The notes under the pieces: model-generated | Databases searched by the model: none | The model's input: the letters and a program-made list of their open reading frames with translations, nothing else | What the model was told of the DNA's origin: nothing | Assembly: GCA_027943335.1 (NCBI GenBank) | Contig: BSBK01002076.1 | Coordinates: 126,501 to 190,500 of the forward strand | Direction of reading: 5' to 3' | Source: Chamaecyparis obtusa | Taxonomy: Eukaryota; Streptophyta; Pinopsida; Cupressales; Cupressaceae | Length of the DNA stretch: 64,000 nucleotides | Position numbers and translations under genes: made by a program | Shown here: positions 23,044 through 34,906 of the stretch, one piece after another | Numbering within the stretch: position 1 is the stretch's first letter | Layout: every line of letters starts with the position of its first letter

Positions 23044-23356
23044 GTCCACAATACAACTCAGAGGGGGGGGGGGTGAATTAGTTGTATGATAGAATATTAA
23101 ACTTAAACTTTTAAGCTTATTAATATCAGATCTAATGAACACAATGAATGTCAACACAATAACACAATATTTTGGTTATGGGGAAACCCTGTTAAAGGTA
23201 AAAACCTCAGTGGGAATTAGCACCCACTAATGATGTACTGAGAGTATACTAATCCTTGTTAGAAGATATAGCCCTATTAGGAGCTTGTTGAAACATTACA
23301 GTACATAGTCCTTGTTAGAGAATAGACCCTGTTAAGAGTCAAGAACAAGGAGGGCT
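23044..23356 (+). repeat. Inverted-repeat element G, left part
   Basis: It begins GTCCACAATACAACTCAGAG, then an 11-G run (23,063-23,073) and TGAATTAGTT. The reverse complement of 54,116-54,173 has the same order (AGTCCACC, AACTGAG, G run, TGAATCAGTT). The body contains the GGGGAAACCCTGTTAAAGG / AACCTCAGTGGG phrasing common in plant interspersed repeats. Unit E interrupts it at 23,357. Confidence 0.5.
23352..23356 (+). repeat. TSD of unit E, left copy
   Basis: GGGCT occurs here directly before TGTTGGTTAG and at 53139-53143 directly after CCCTAACA. Confidence 0.75.
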
Positions 23357-25020
23357 TGTTGGTTAGAAGTCTCATTTTTTGTTTTTTGCCTTAAATTTAT
23401 GGATGATCTTGAAAAATTTATAGTCTTTAGGGTTTGCTAGGTCTAATTACCTTTGAAAAATCATAAAAACCCTAGTTTTGGTTATCAGCGTTCTAATTCT
23501 CTATTACTTTATTGGATGACTTAAGTCTCAAATTTGCATGTGCGCTTCTATTTTCCTCTTAGTCGTTGAGTCTCCTTAAGGTTTAGGAATATTCTTGTTT
23601 GTCTAGCGAATGCTTGAAAGCCTCTATCACTTGATCTCGTGAGCTTTTTAGAATATTTCTTATTATCTGATGACTTAGCATTTCACCTTTAGTCTCTAGA
23701 TCTTGCAATGATGGTCTTGAGATCTAGCGACTGTTGTATTTGATTTGTCACTAAGGGACTATAGTCGCATAATCTCCAAATTGGTTTTTCCTATTGTCAG
23801 GAGATCTCTCAATGATTTATTTAAGTGGCCTTTTATTCAGCGATCATGAGTTTTCTCTTTGGTCACTGAATCTCAAGATGGAATAGCAGTCTTCCTTGGT
23901 GGTTGTCTCTGGATCTCATAATAATATGATGGTTTATCTGTTCGTTCAGTGATTGTGAGTTCTGTTGGTCACGTGATCTCCTGATGTTGATGGCTATCTC
24001 TCTGGTGGTTAGTTATTCTGTGACACAGTTGTCACTGGATCTCTGAATGTAGTAGTTAGGTGACAAAGGATTGTTAGATTTATTGTGAACCGTTGATGAT
24101 TTTTTATCATGTGGATGGCGCTTGATCTCCAATCTTAACCCAGAGTGAAGAAATGTTCTCACAACTTGGAGAATGCCTCAGTCATGTGTTCTTGGGATTA
24201 AACCTCAGTTAAGTGAAAGATTATGAGATTTAGCGAGAATTCTTTGTCGCCAAGTCTCCAGATTTTCCCGAGGTCAAGTGAGGGTTAATGAAGTGTTTTG
24301 GCCCTAGGGTTATGATTGTATTCAATCATTTAGAAACTATGTGGTCATGTGATCTCAAGTTCCTGACAGTTAAGTGGTAAGCTTTCAGTGATTCAGTGAC
24401 ACAATTTTCTCAGGGTCACGGGATCAAGCTGTTAGTTATGAAATCTTCTCACGACTTAATATGGACCATCGCATGAATTGATGGATGAGATCAATGGTGG
24501 TCACATGATCTCAAGAAAGAAGTCAAATAGTTAAAGCTTTATGAGATTATGAGACTTCATGTTTGTCACCAGATCTCCAGGTTGGGTGATCGCTGGAATT
24601 TTTCAAAGACAAATATATTGCTGCGACTATAGTTTTTGACTATGGTCACCAGTTCTTAGAACATAATAAATTAATGTATCACTTTCTTCAGTCGCTAGAA
24701 CTGAAAATGGCTAGGTCACCCAATCTTAGAATAAAGTTTGAAAAGTCAAAAGTATTCCGTGACTATGAGATTTCCTCTTAGTCACCAAGTCTTGAAATAC
24801 CTTTCTAAAGTGCCAAATTTGTAAAATGACTGTCTTTTTCTTTAGTTGCCAGATCACGGAATGTTCAAATTTAAAAATCTCTTAGCTACGACTAGTAAAT
24901 TGAAACCCTGTGCATGTCGAAGTAATGGTGGAAGTGACCTTTTGTTGGCTGGAGATGTCATACATGGTGGCACATTCATTGTTGTAGGTTAAAACAACTA
25001 AGAGGTAGCTCATTTGAGAG
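23357..25020 (+). repeat. Unit E, 5' non-coding part (U3-like)
   Basis: Non-coding sequence has many imperfect repeats of a motif of the type GATCTCCAGATTG/GTCACTGGATCTC, as in LTR B at 3050-3700. No ORF of note is present. Confidence 0.55.
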
Positions 25021-25032
25021 TTATGAAGCTTA

Positions 25033-26766
25033 TTGAAGAAGTACAGAGTGCTAGGTTTTCCAAGCTTTCTAAACTTGCAGTGTGATCAACAAATTTGCAG
25101 AGGAATTTCCAGAGCTATAGTCAAGATGAGTCAAATGATAGCAAGTGGAGCCTCTACTAGCTGGGGGTTGAAGGAGAAGGTTAAGGAAATTTTTTCAGAT
25201 GAATTTCTCACTCTATTTCCTGGTTCTTCTCAGAACAAGAAGGTCAGTGATACATTTTTGTTGATGACTTAGCTTACTGTAGGGATGCTAAACCTCCATA
25301 AATCAAAGGCATGTGCCTATTTACATATTTCTACAAGAACTGTGATAGTGTCATACCAGTTTCAAACCCTTGGACTTCAGGGTTGGCCAAGTTAATTGTC
25401 CCAGAGGTTTTTCTAGATGCGGACTTGCTCCTCATGCTCTCTCAGAGATATGATCCTCTCTCAAAGACTATTAGAAAAGAGGATGGTTCACCCTTGATAA
25501 TCTTAGATCAAAATTCTTTCATGAATGCCTTCGGGATTCAGTTTCCAATGGCCACAAAAATCAACTTACAAGCCTTGGAAAATAGATATGTTAGAGAGGC
25601 TACTCTGGTCTCCAGGGAGATTAAGACTTACATGCCGAAGGAGAATAATGAGGCAAGCTATACAATGATTAGGGTTTATGGATGCCCTTAGCCTCCTCAT
25701 CTACTCCCATTCTATGTACCACCAAGAGTTGCATTTCTAGGGTTTATCTGGCAACTCATGTTGACAGAAAGAGAACACTTAGCTTCCCACAAAAAGGGGA
25801 CTCTCACTCCTCGGCACTTCAGGGTGCATTATATTAAAATTGGAAAGGGAGCATTCAGTAAAGTAAATGATTGGTTAGAGAAGTACAGGATGTTTGTAGC
25901 ACCACATAGGTATGTGGATACATAAGGTTTCATGGCTACTGCAAGGAAGTACTACATGCCCACCATTCCTTTCAATGAGCTACATGAGGAGTATCCTAAA
26001 GAAGATGTGATCAGAAACATCATTGAGGATGATGAGATGGAGAAAAGAATTAGGTAATTGGATCGGTTACACAAAATTGAGAAGGAGCTTAAAGGAAAAG
26101 GATTGGTATTTGGGGGTTTCTTTCCCACTTTGCCTTACCTCCAAAGACTTGAGCAGATGATGGTTTAATTTGACACACTTGTTGAATCCATCAGGGATCA
26201 AATTGATGATGCTAAATAGGGAAAAAAGGCCCATTCAGAATCAGAATGTGATGAGGATAGTGATGGTGGCTACCCCATATATAGTCCACCCACTATGGAA
26301 CAACCAATGGTTGAAGGGCCTAGGGAGGAGAAAGAAAATGTAGATCTTGTTGAATTGCCTAGTTCTGAGGATACTGTTGAGCCTCAAAAGAAAAAGAAAA
26401 AGTTGTTAACTGGTGAGCCTTCACAAAGGAGGAGGAAAGATAGAGTGAGTGCCCTCTACACAGGGACTAGCTTTCATCACCATGAGATTAGGAAAGCAGT
26501 GAGAGAGGCTAAAAGGTAATAGAAGTATGAAACAAAAGATGTGGAGTTGCCTCTGGCTTTAGGCCAGGATGAAAGATTAATTGAGCAAGATACTTTCATG
26601 AAGGATGATAGTTTTGTGAATTCTAAGGAATTCAAAAGTTTCTTGTTATGGTATAAGCAGCAACAGGTGGCTTCAAGTGTACAAATAACTAAGGAGGGTC
26701 AAGTGCCAGATGAGGCATTACAACAATTGAAAGAATATGACCCTAAGGAGGAAATCTTACTCCAGA
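25033..26766 (+). pseudogene. Unit E unknown protein, N-terminal part
   Basis: Two collinear frames (joined by a frameshift near 25,255) encode a protein-like sequence. It starts near SQMIASGASTSWGLKEKVKEIF, continues through KLIVPEVFLDADLLLMLSQ and LIILDQNSFMNAFGIQ, and ends with a basic PQKKKKKLLTGEPSQRRRKDR segment (about 26,385-26,450, nuclear-localisation-like) before KEFKSFLLWYKQQQ. Stops near 25,690, 25,924, 26,057, 26,168, 26,218 and 26,518 mostly fit Gln-to-stop (C-to-T) change. I recognise no gag, protease, RT or integrase motif. The CACTA cuts the frame at 26,766 and it resumes at 49,461. Confidence 0.6.
26764..26766 (+). repeat. 3-bp TSD of the CACTA transposon
   Basis: AGA precedes CACTA at 26,767 and follows TAGTG at 49,460-49,462. 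A 3-bp duplication is diagnostic of the CACTA superfamily. Confidence 0.85.
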
Positions 26767-26940
26767 CACTAATACATTTGGGGTGAAATTGCGACGGCAA
26801 TTTGCGACGGCAGGCAAATGTCATGCGGTTTTGGCCTTTTTTTTTCAAATATAGCCCAACACCGTCGCAATTTGCGATGACAATACATTTGGCACTATCG
26901 CAATTGCGACGTTGTCGGGATATAAGCACAAAATTAAAAA
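26767..26940 (+). repeat. CACTA left TIR and subterminal region
   Basis: The 17-bp TIR is followed by several direct and inverted copies of TTGCGACGGC/CGCAATTGCGAC. In En/Spm such subterminal repeats are bound by the TNPA-type protein; that role here is inference. Confidence 0.8.
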
Positions 26941-27146
26941 GGAACGTTGTCATGTGTGTTTTCAACAGCGCCGTAACCCTCCGCGAAATCACATCAAGAT
27001 ATAAGGGCAAAAAAAATAAGAACATTGTCATTTGTGTTTTCAACAGCGCCGTAACCCTCTGTGAAATCACATCGGGATATAAGGGCAAAAAAAACAAGAA
27101 CGTTGTCATTTGTGTTTTCAACAGCGCCGTAACCCTCCGCGAAATC
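26941..27146 (+). repeat. Tandem repeat, about 78-bp units
   Basis: Three units begin near 26,941, 27,020 and 27,098. Each reads AACGTTGTCATTTGTG, TTTTCAACAGCGCCGTAACC and CGAAATCACATC, followed by ATAAGGGCAAAAA. Further copies lie at 27,425-27,560 and 33,100-33,300, and inverted copies at 42,100-42,200, 46,380-46,440 and 47,815-47,875. ORFs across them are repeat artefacts. Confidence 0.8.
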
Positions 27147-27805
27147 ACAGCTACAATTTCTGAGTATGTTGGGTTTATTTTTCTTTTGTCATTATTATGT
27201 AATCTGGTATTCAGCTGTTAGAGAGCTAAAATACCCAGAAATGAGGACATATCTATGTTGAATTTATTGTTAGCGGCTTTGGTTATTTAGAAGTTTAATT
27301 TTATTTGTTCATCTTTCAAGCACAAACGTTTTGTGGACCGTAACGTCTTCATTGTTTCGGGTATGCAGTGAAACAGCCCTAACTTGCAATTGTGATGTTG
27401 TCAGGATATAAGGGCAAAAAAAAAAGGAACGTTGTCATTTGTGTTTTCAACAGCACCGTAACCCTCCGCGAAATCACATCGAGATATAAGGGCAAAAAAC
27501 AAGAACGTTGTCATTTGTGTTTTCAACAGCGCCGAGAGAGATTCCCTCCGTGAAATCACAGCTACAATTTCTGAGTACGTTGGGTTTATTTTTCTTTTGT
27601 CATTATTATGTAATCTGGTATTTAGCTGTTAGAGAGCTAAAATACCCAGAAATGAGGACATATCTGTGTTGAATTTATTGTTAGCGGCTTTGGTTATTTA
27701 GAAGTTTAATTTTATTTGTTCATCTTTCAAGCACAAACGTTTTGTGGACTGTAATGTCTTCATTGTTTCGGGTATGCAATGAAACAGCCCTAACTTGCGA
27801 CTACC
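27147..27805 (+). repeat. Duplicated 240-bp module of the CACTA left arm
   Basis: A module starting AGCTACAATTTCTGAGTA and ending CCCTAACTTGC occurs at about 27,147-27,390 and again at about 27,560-27,805. A shortened copy lies at 33,297-33,445 and inverted copies at about 46,135-46,385 and 47,570-47,820. Non-coding. Confidence 0.8.
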
Positions 27806-28060
27806 TTCACGGTACTTGTGTACATTATCATGTTGTCTTTACAGTGACTGTCCTCATTCAAGTGGCAATTACACAAGGGACAGTCACTGTGAGATGTCCT
27901 CATTTGTGACAAGGACAGTCACACTTAGGACATCTCATAGTGATATTCCCTTGTGTAATTTCCACTTGAATGTATTGCTATTGAACCACATTAATGCTTT
28001 TCTTCTTCAACAAATGAGGACAGTCACTGTAAAGACAACATGATAATGTACACAATTACC
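27806..28060 (+). repeat. Palindromic repeat array, left arm block 1
   Basis: The block holds ACACAAGGGACAGTCACTGT, its inverse, and the GTACATTATCATGTTGTC motif in both orientations, so single strands could fold into long hairpins. The same sequence family fills the other arm blocks. Confidence 0.75.
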
Positions 28061-29530
28061 AAAAAATGATCTTGTTAATTGATGTAACACTTTGTCTTGC
28101 TCACTCCCTATCCTTTACTAGGGTCTCTTTAGGCCAATGTTTTGACTTGATAGGGTACTTAACTATCCCTACACTCTTTAGGTATCTCTACCCAAGATCC
28201 CACTCCTTCAACTAGTGCACACCAACAAGAAATACAACGAACTCTGCTCAATACCAATCTAGCTACTAGGACACTCCTAGTCTTGTCTTCACAAATTGAA
28301 ACACATTCAACTAGAACTTTACTCCATGGAGAGGCTGGCCACTAGGACCTCTATTGGTTTCAATATTACTCCTTCACCTATACTTTTCATCAGTACTTCA
28401 ATCCGGTTCATCAAACCATGCCAATTGCACCCAAAAATAGGCTGCTAGCAATTAGGCCTTTGTCAAGCCTTTTTGTTTATATTAAGCCACCTAAAGGGCT
28501 TAGGATTCAGATGCCCTTTATTGAGAACTCCAAGATATCTAAGGTCTTCTCCTCCTAGATTTTTTGTACACCAACTGCTACAGCCATGCTTGAAAACAAG
28601 TATTTTGACACAACTTGGACAGTCTGACTAAGAGTTTGTTTTCTTAGCAGCCAAAGAAACTCACCCAATCTTCTAATTTGACTTGGGGCTTCTTTAGATG
28701 TGTTTCTACCTCTCCATGAGATTTTAGTTGAAGCAACCAATGCATTCAACTTGTTGTAATCTTCTTGTAATGATTTGTCATCCCTAACTGTGCTCAACTG
28801 ACTCACCTAGGACATCATTGCAAACATAGAAAATGAGCTTCCTAGGGCCCCTCCTTCCAAACATATAGTACATGGAGTCTCCTCACCCATTCCAAGAGCC
28901 CGTACAAAATTGACAATGGAATGATGAGCTAAGACTCCATTTGTTCAACCTGCCTGGTTCAAACCAATGATAGGGTACTTAACAAAAGAATTAACAAACT
29001 AGTTGGAATGCTTCAAAACTCAAAAAAAACACAACACAGAATAAAAAAACAACTTGTACTAACTTTTCCAATAGACACTGTGAGCTATCTAATCCATTAA
29101 TCAACTGAAAACAAAGAAACAAAAAAACTCAAGAATTCACTAAAACCGTGTTACTCTACAAATCTTCTTAATTCCAAATGTTTTTCCCCCCAACCTTTTG
29201 CACAGATCGATGGAGGCCTCTTATAGTTGATCTGATGCCTAATTCAATGGTTTCATATAGTTACATAACCATCTTACTCGAAAATGCTCCCTTGCACAAA
29301 TGTTGTCAATGTTGTGAATGACAACATTGACAACTTGTTACAACCTTTGGGATTTTGGTTCAAAACTTATTGTTCAAACACCATAAGACCCTAACCATGA
29401 CTTAGTTAGGCTATTTAGACCTCACATAGGCCACTTCTACACTTCTTTTCCCAATTTGACCCCTAAATGCTTCATTCCCACTTTTGCCACAATATTGGTA
29501 ACTTGGGTACAAATTGGCACTTGCCTTCAC
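28061..29530. other. Unique segment in the CACTA left arm
   Basis: About 1.47 kb unlike the surrounding arrays and seen once in the window. The minus strand has an 83-codon ORF at 28,555-28,806 (ending SKYLFSSMAVAVGVQKI) that I do not recognise. It could be captured genomic DNA or an unidentified insertion; no clear TSD is visible at either edge. Confidence 0.4.
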
Positions 29531-30483
29531 AAAGGTCACACATGAGGACATCTCACAGTGATCGACTGTCCCTTGTGTAATTGCCACTTGAATGTATTGC
29601 TATTGAACCACATTAATGCTTTTCTTCTTCAACAAATGAGGACAGTCACTCTAAAGACAACATGATAATGTACACTCACTATAAGGACAGTCACAAATGA
29701 GGACATCTCACAGTGACTGTCCCTTGTGTAATTGCCGCTTGAATGTATTGCTATTGAACCACATTAATGCTTTTCTTCTTCAAAAAATGAGGATAGTCAC
29801 TCTAAAGACAACATGATAATGTACACTCACTGTAAGGATAGTCACAAATGAGGACATCTCACAGTGACTGTCCCTTGTGTAATTGCTGCTTGAATTACAC
29901 AAGGGACAGTCATTGTGAGATGTCCTCATTTGTGACAAGGACAGTCACACATGAGGACATCTCACAGTGATTGTCCCTTGTGTAATTTCCACTTGAATGT
30001 ATTGCTATTGAACCACATTAATGCTTTTCTTCTTCAACAAATGAGGACAGTCACTCTAAAGACAACATGATAATGTACACTCACTGTAAGGATAGTCACA
30101 AATGAGGACATCTCACAGTGACTGTCCCTTGTGTAATTTCCGCTTGAATTACATAAGGGACAGTCATTGTGAGATGTCCTCATTTGTGACAAGGATAGTC
30201 ACACATGAGGACATCTCACAGTGATTGTCCCTTGTGTAATTGTCACTTGAATGTATTGCTATTGAACCACATTAATGCTTTTCTTCTTCAACAAATGAGG
30301 ACAGTCACTCTAAAGACAACATGATAATGTACACTCACTATAAGGACAGTCACAAATGAGGACATCTCACAGTGACTGTCCCTTGTGTAATTGCCGCTTG
30401 AATTACACAAGGGACAGTCATTGTGAGATGTCCTCATTTGTGACAAGGACAGTCACACATGAGGACATCTCACAGTGATTGTC
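29531..30483 (+). repeat. Palindromic repeat array, left arm block 2
   Basis: Units of about 150-256 bp recur here. Each contains AACCACATTAATGCTTTTCT, AAAGACAACATGATAATGTA and GAGGACATCTCACAGTGA with its inverse. Spacings between successive CCACATTAATGC copies are near 150, 256 and 253 bases. Interrupted at 30,484 by a solo LTR. Confidence 0.8.
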
Positions 30484-32507
30484 TGTAATGTCCCCTTTTT
30501 GGCTAACTTGGAAAACAGGAACAATTACTCCACTTCTCAGACTTACTCTATCAGATACTTACAATTAAACTAAGTAATGGAGGTTACTTAAGATATCAAC
30601 CGCTATTTCAGATTCAATCACAATATGTGTGCAAGATGATATTGATACCAATATGTTTAATAGCACTGTCGGATATAATGATATGAAATATGCTATGAAT
30701 ATGATGTTTCCTATCACTTATAGTGATAGTATAATGATGGTATGTCTGATATAAACAATATCGATATACAATCAATAAGTATTGCTTACAGCAATGTATT
30801 TGTTGTGTCTGATATGATGATGTAATTATGCAAATGTGTAATATCGCTATGAGTGATATGTTGCTATTTCAGATTCTGAATTATATGCTTGCAACTTCAA
30901 ATATTGATGTTGTTTCTGACTATCCTTTCTATCTGTGCAATCATGGTGTTGTCTCTGATCTGCAATGATAAACTTGAAACCAAACTGCCAAAGGCAGATG
31001 CTCTATTGAGTATATCCAAATATGGATAAGTAAATAAAGTTCTAATGATGCCTTGAGTGACTGACGAGAATGCATTCTTATATTGTCTTTAACAAATGAA
31101 GAGATGCTATGAATGAGACGTGTCTTGTTTCTTCCTCCATGTCCCTTTGTTAATCACACCTTTCCATAATCCGACAGTTCACATAATATTATTTCATTAT
31201 TTTCTGATCATAGATAACTCCCAGATTGACTCAATATCAAATCTTTTTATGAAGGTAATCTTCCCTAATTGGTAGTGCAACCAGTAGTTAACATCCATTG
31301 TGTTTGTATTAGTTTGGTCTAACTATCATTAGTATTTAGTCAATCGATATTAACTCTTGCCTTATCCCATATTGTTATGATGATATCCAATCTTTCTACT
31401 CTGATATAAGTCGATATCATTTTCTGATAATTGTCCATTTATTGGTTGATTGCTGGTAATGGAGTTTGATCTTCAAATTGACTTCCATTCCTGTTAATAC
31501 TTAAGGATACATTGTACTTATTATCCATGACTGATGCCTCATTCATCAATAGCTTGTGATATAATCACTGATGCTTTTGTGTTTCTACAAGATGTGGTTT
31601 ATCTCAGACAATCGATAATCTTTCAATCCTTTAGTCGATATCCTCCTATGTGGTGTCTATTGATATAGATAGTAGAATTCAATCTAGTTTATGTTATTGT
31701 CATGATAACATAGGAAGTGATGGTGCATATTTGCTAGCGGGTCTTCATGTTTGATATTGCTTTATCGGATATGTCATTGTCTAAACTTGTGCAATTAATG
31801 ATTATTTATAATATATGAATGGTTATCCTTCTTGCTTATCAATACATCTTCTGAAACACATAGCCACCTATCCCTTATTCATATCATGTTGATCTTGACT
31901 TCATAGTATTTGGTTCATTAATCATCCTCTCATGGTATCGATGTGTAATGACTAGTGATTGTTGTATCACTTCTTCATTCCTCATCGTGATAGATAATGC
32001 AGATGTTTAATGTAGATGTATATCGATTACAGATATTCGATATTGCTTTAAACGTTATTATTATTATTATTATTATTAATGTTATTATTAGTATTAAATA
32101 TTATAATTAATGATGTTAGTAATATTAATAATATTATAATAAATATTATTATAGTGATAACATATTGTTTTATATTGAGAGGTTTATTAATATTATTTAT
32201 ATATTAAAATTATTATATCAATAATTGATTTAATATTATTACTTAATATATTATTATAATATAATATATATAATTTATTAATAATTATTTATTATTAATT
32301 TATATTATAATTATAATCATAATTATATTATTTATTAATATTTTAATATTATTTAATTAACATATTACTTATTATGCTAACTATATATTATTATTATCTT
32401 TTGATAATAATTATATATTATTGTTATATACCATTAATAATAGATTATTATATATCATCTAATCATTTTATTATTATACTAAGTTCAATATGTCACGGCT
32501 CATGACA
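30484..32507 (+). repeat. Solo LTR in the CACTA left arm
   Basis: The 2024-bp unit has ends TGTAATGTCCCC...GCTCATGACA and TSD TTGTC at 30,479-30,483 and 32,508-32,512; the array reads through once the unit is removed. There is no coding capacity. Its TGTAATGTCCCC start resembles that of solo LTR F (TGTAATACCCC). Confidence 0.8.
32049..32480. repeat. AT-rich low-complexity tract
   Basis: About 430 bases consist almost only of A and T, built from TTA/TAA/ATA runs, near the 3' end of the solo LTR. Probably an expanded microsatellite-like zone. Confidence 0.85.
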
Positions 32508-34060
32508 TTGTCCCTTGTGTAATTGCCACTTGAATGTATTGCTATTGAACCACATTAATGCGTTTCTTCTTCAACAAATGAGGACAGTCACTCTAAAGAC
32601 AACATGATAATGTACACTCATTGTAAGGACAGTCACAAATGAGGACATCTCACAGTGACTGTCCCTTGTGTAATTGCCACTTGAATTACACAAGGGACAG
32701 TCATTGTGAGATGTCCTCATTTGTGACAAGGACAGTCACACATGAGGACATCTCACAGTGATTGTCCCTTGTGTAATTGCCACTTGAATGTATTGCTATT
32801 GAACCACATTAATGCTTTTCTTCTTCAACAAATGAGGACAGTCACTCTAAAGACACCATGATAATGTACACTCACTGTAAGGACAGTCACAAATGAGGAC
32901 ATCTCATAGTGACTGTCCCTTGTGTAATTGCCACTTGAATGTATTGCTATTCAGCCACATTAATGCTTTTCTTCTTCAACAAATGAGGATAGTCACTCTA
33001 AGGACAACATGATAATGTACACTCACTGTAAGTGTACATTATCATGTTGTATTACAAATGGACCTTATGTTGGTCAGGATATAAGTGCAAAAAAAAAAGG
33101 AACGTTGTCATTTGTGTTTTCAACAGTGCCGAGAGAGATTCCCTCCGTGAAATCAAGCGGGTTATCATTTGTGTTTTGAACAAAGCGGGTTGTCATTTGT
33201 GTTTTGAACAGCACCGAGAGAGATTCCCTCCACGAAATCAAGCGGGTTGTCATTTGTGTTTTCAACAGCGCCGAGAGAGATTCCCTCCGCAAAATCACAG
33301 CTACAATTTCTGAGTACGTTGGGTTTATTTTTCTTTTGTCATTATTATTTAATCTGGTATTCAGCTATTAGAGAGCTAAAATACCCAGAAATGAGGACAT
33401 ATCTGTGTTGAATTTATTGTTAGTGGCTTTGGTTATTTAGAATGCTTCCCCACAATACTTAATTACACAAGGGATAGTCACTGTGAGATGTCCTCATTTG
33501 TGACAAGGACAGTCACACATGAGGACATCTCACAGTGACTGTCCCTTGTGTAATTGCCACTTGAATGTATTGCTATTCAACCACATTTATGGGCCCATTT
33601 GGACCATGACACACAGTAGCATCTACAGAGAAGAATATCCCAGGTGTAACAAGTTGTAAGAATATACCAACAGTTCTAAGAAGTTCCCTAGCATGTAGTA
33701 GCATCTACAGAGAAGAATATACAACATGAGGGCAGCCACTGTAAAGACAACATGATAATGCACACTCATTGTATGTGTACATTATCATGTTGTCTTTACA
33801 GTGACTGACCTCATTCAAGTGGCAATTACACAAGGGACAGTCACTGTGAGATGTCCTCATTTGTGACAAGGACAGTCACACATGAGGATATCTCACAGTG
33901 ACTGTCCCTTGTGTAAGCCACTTGAATGTATTGCTATTCAACCACATTTATGGGCCCGTTTGGACCACGGCACACAGTAGCATCTACAAAGAAGAATATC
34001 CCAGGTGTAACAAGTTGTAAGAATATACCAACAGTTCTAAGAAGTTCCCTAGCACATAGT
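32508..34060 (+). repeat. Palindromic repeat array, left arm blocks 3-4
   Basis: The array continues after the solo LTR. It is interrupted at about 33,060-33,450 by 78-bp-type units (with GAGAGAGATTCCCTCCG) and part of the 240-bp module. From 33,580 it includes a second module, GTAGCATCTACAGAGAAGAA with CCCAGGTGTAACAAGTTGTA, present three times here and inverted four to six times in the right arm. Confidence 0.78.
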
Positions 34061-34149
34061 AGCATCTTCTAATTGTCTATACCACTTCACAAGGTATTGT
34101 TTGCACACATTGTTTTTGGTTCTTTTGATGACCCTTGTTTTGAAATTGC

Positions 34150-34790
34150 TATTAGGCCTTGCAGCTTATATGTTTTGATTGCTGGAGAGCTTCTAAAGCT
34201 AAGCAAGAAGACCATTGCACGAGTTATAGCCGCGCGCTCAAGTTTGAAAATTGTATATTTTTTAATCTAATGTATATTTTAACTAGACTTTTAGCTTATT
34301 TTTGCTGTATATTTTAATCTAAAGGGAATCATGGATGTGAACTTGAAAGAATTTTGTACTTAGTTCTTATGGAGAGAATAGTAGTAGTTTACGGTCTAAT
34401 ATCAAATAGAGTTTTCCAATTACAGAAAGTTAATGAATTCTAATAGCTTATATGTTTTGATTGCTGGAGAGCTTCTAGAGCTAAGCAAGAAGACCATTGC
34501 ACGAGTTATAGCCGCGCGCTCAGGTTTGAAAATTGTATATATTTTAATCTAATGTATATTTTAATCTAATGTATATTTTAATCCTTTTTCCATGTCATGT
34601 AATATGTCTTGCCTTGTAGCTTATATGTTTTGAAATTGTTGTTAGGCCTTGTAGCTTATATGTTTTGATTTCTAGAGAGCTTTTAGAGCTAAGCAAGAAT
34701 ACCATTGCACTAGTCGTAGCCGCGCGCTCAAGCATGAAAATTGTATATTTTTTAATCTAATGTATATTTTAACTAGACTTTTAAAATATT
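34150..34790 (+). repeat. Triplicated block upstream of the transposase
   Basis: Three copies (starting near 34,160, 34,446 and 34,655) share GCTTATATGTTTTGATT, AGCTAAGCAAGAA and the GC-rich AGCCGCGCGCTCA (34,228-34,240, 34,510-34,522 and 34,718-34,730), followed by ATTGTATATTTTTTAATC. Their place just before the first exon suggests a promoter or protein-binding array. Confidence 0.7.
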
Positions 34791-34906
34791 AAAGGATTTA
34801 ACTAGGTCTAAGAAGATTTGTGTACTTTTGACAATTTTTCTTAGTCACTGAAAGTTGTAGACCGAAGTTTTCATAGCCCAATTTTTGCTTCCTGCGAAGA
34901 ACGATC

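Noticed and set aside
22515..23081. Short ORFs on both strands (72-85 codons)
   Set aside because: Inside LTR-like AT-rich sequence, without motifs or conservation.
26699..27148. 149-codon minus-strand ORF
   Set aside because: It crosses the CACTA border and is a repetitive read-through of the 78-bp tandem units.
29531..30483. Regularly spaced repeats resembling a CRISPR array
   Set aside because: Unit spacing varies (150-256 bases), the units are themselves long and palindromic, the intervals are not unique spacers, and the block lies in a plant CACTA transposon.
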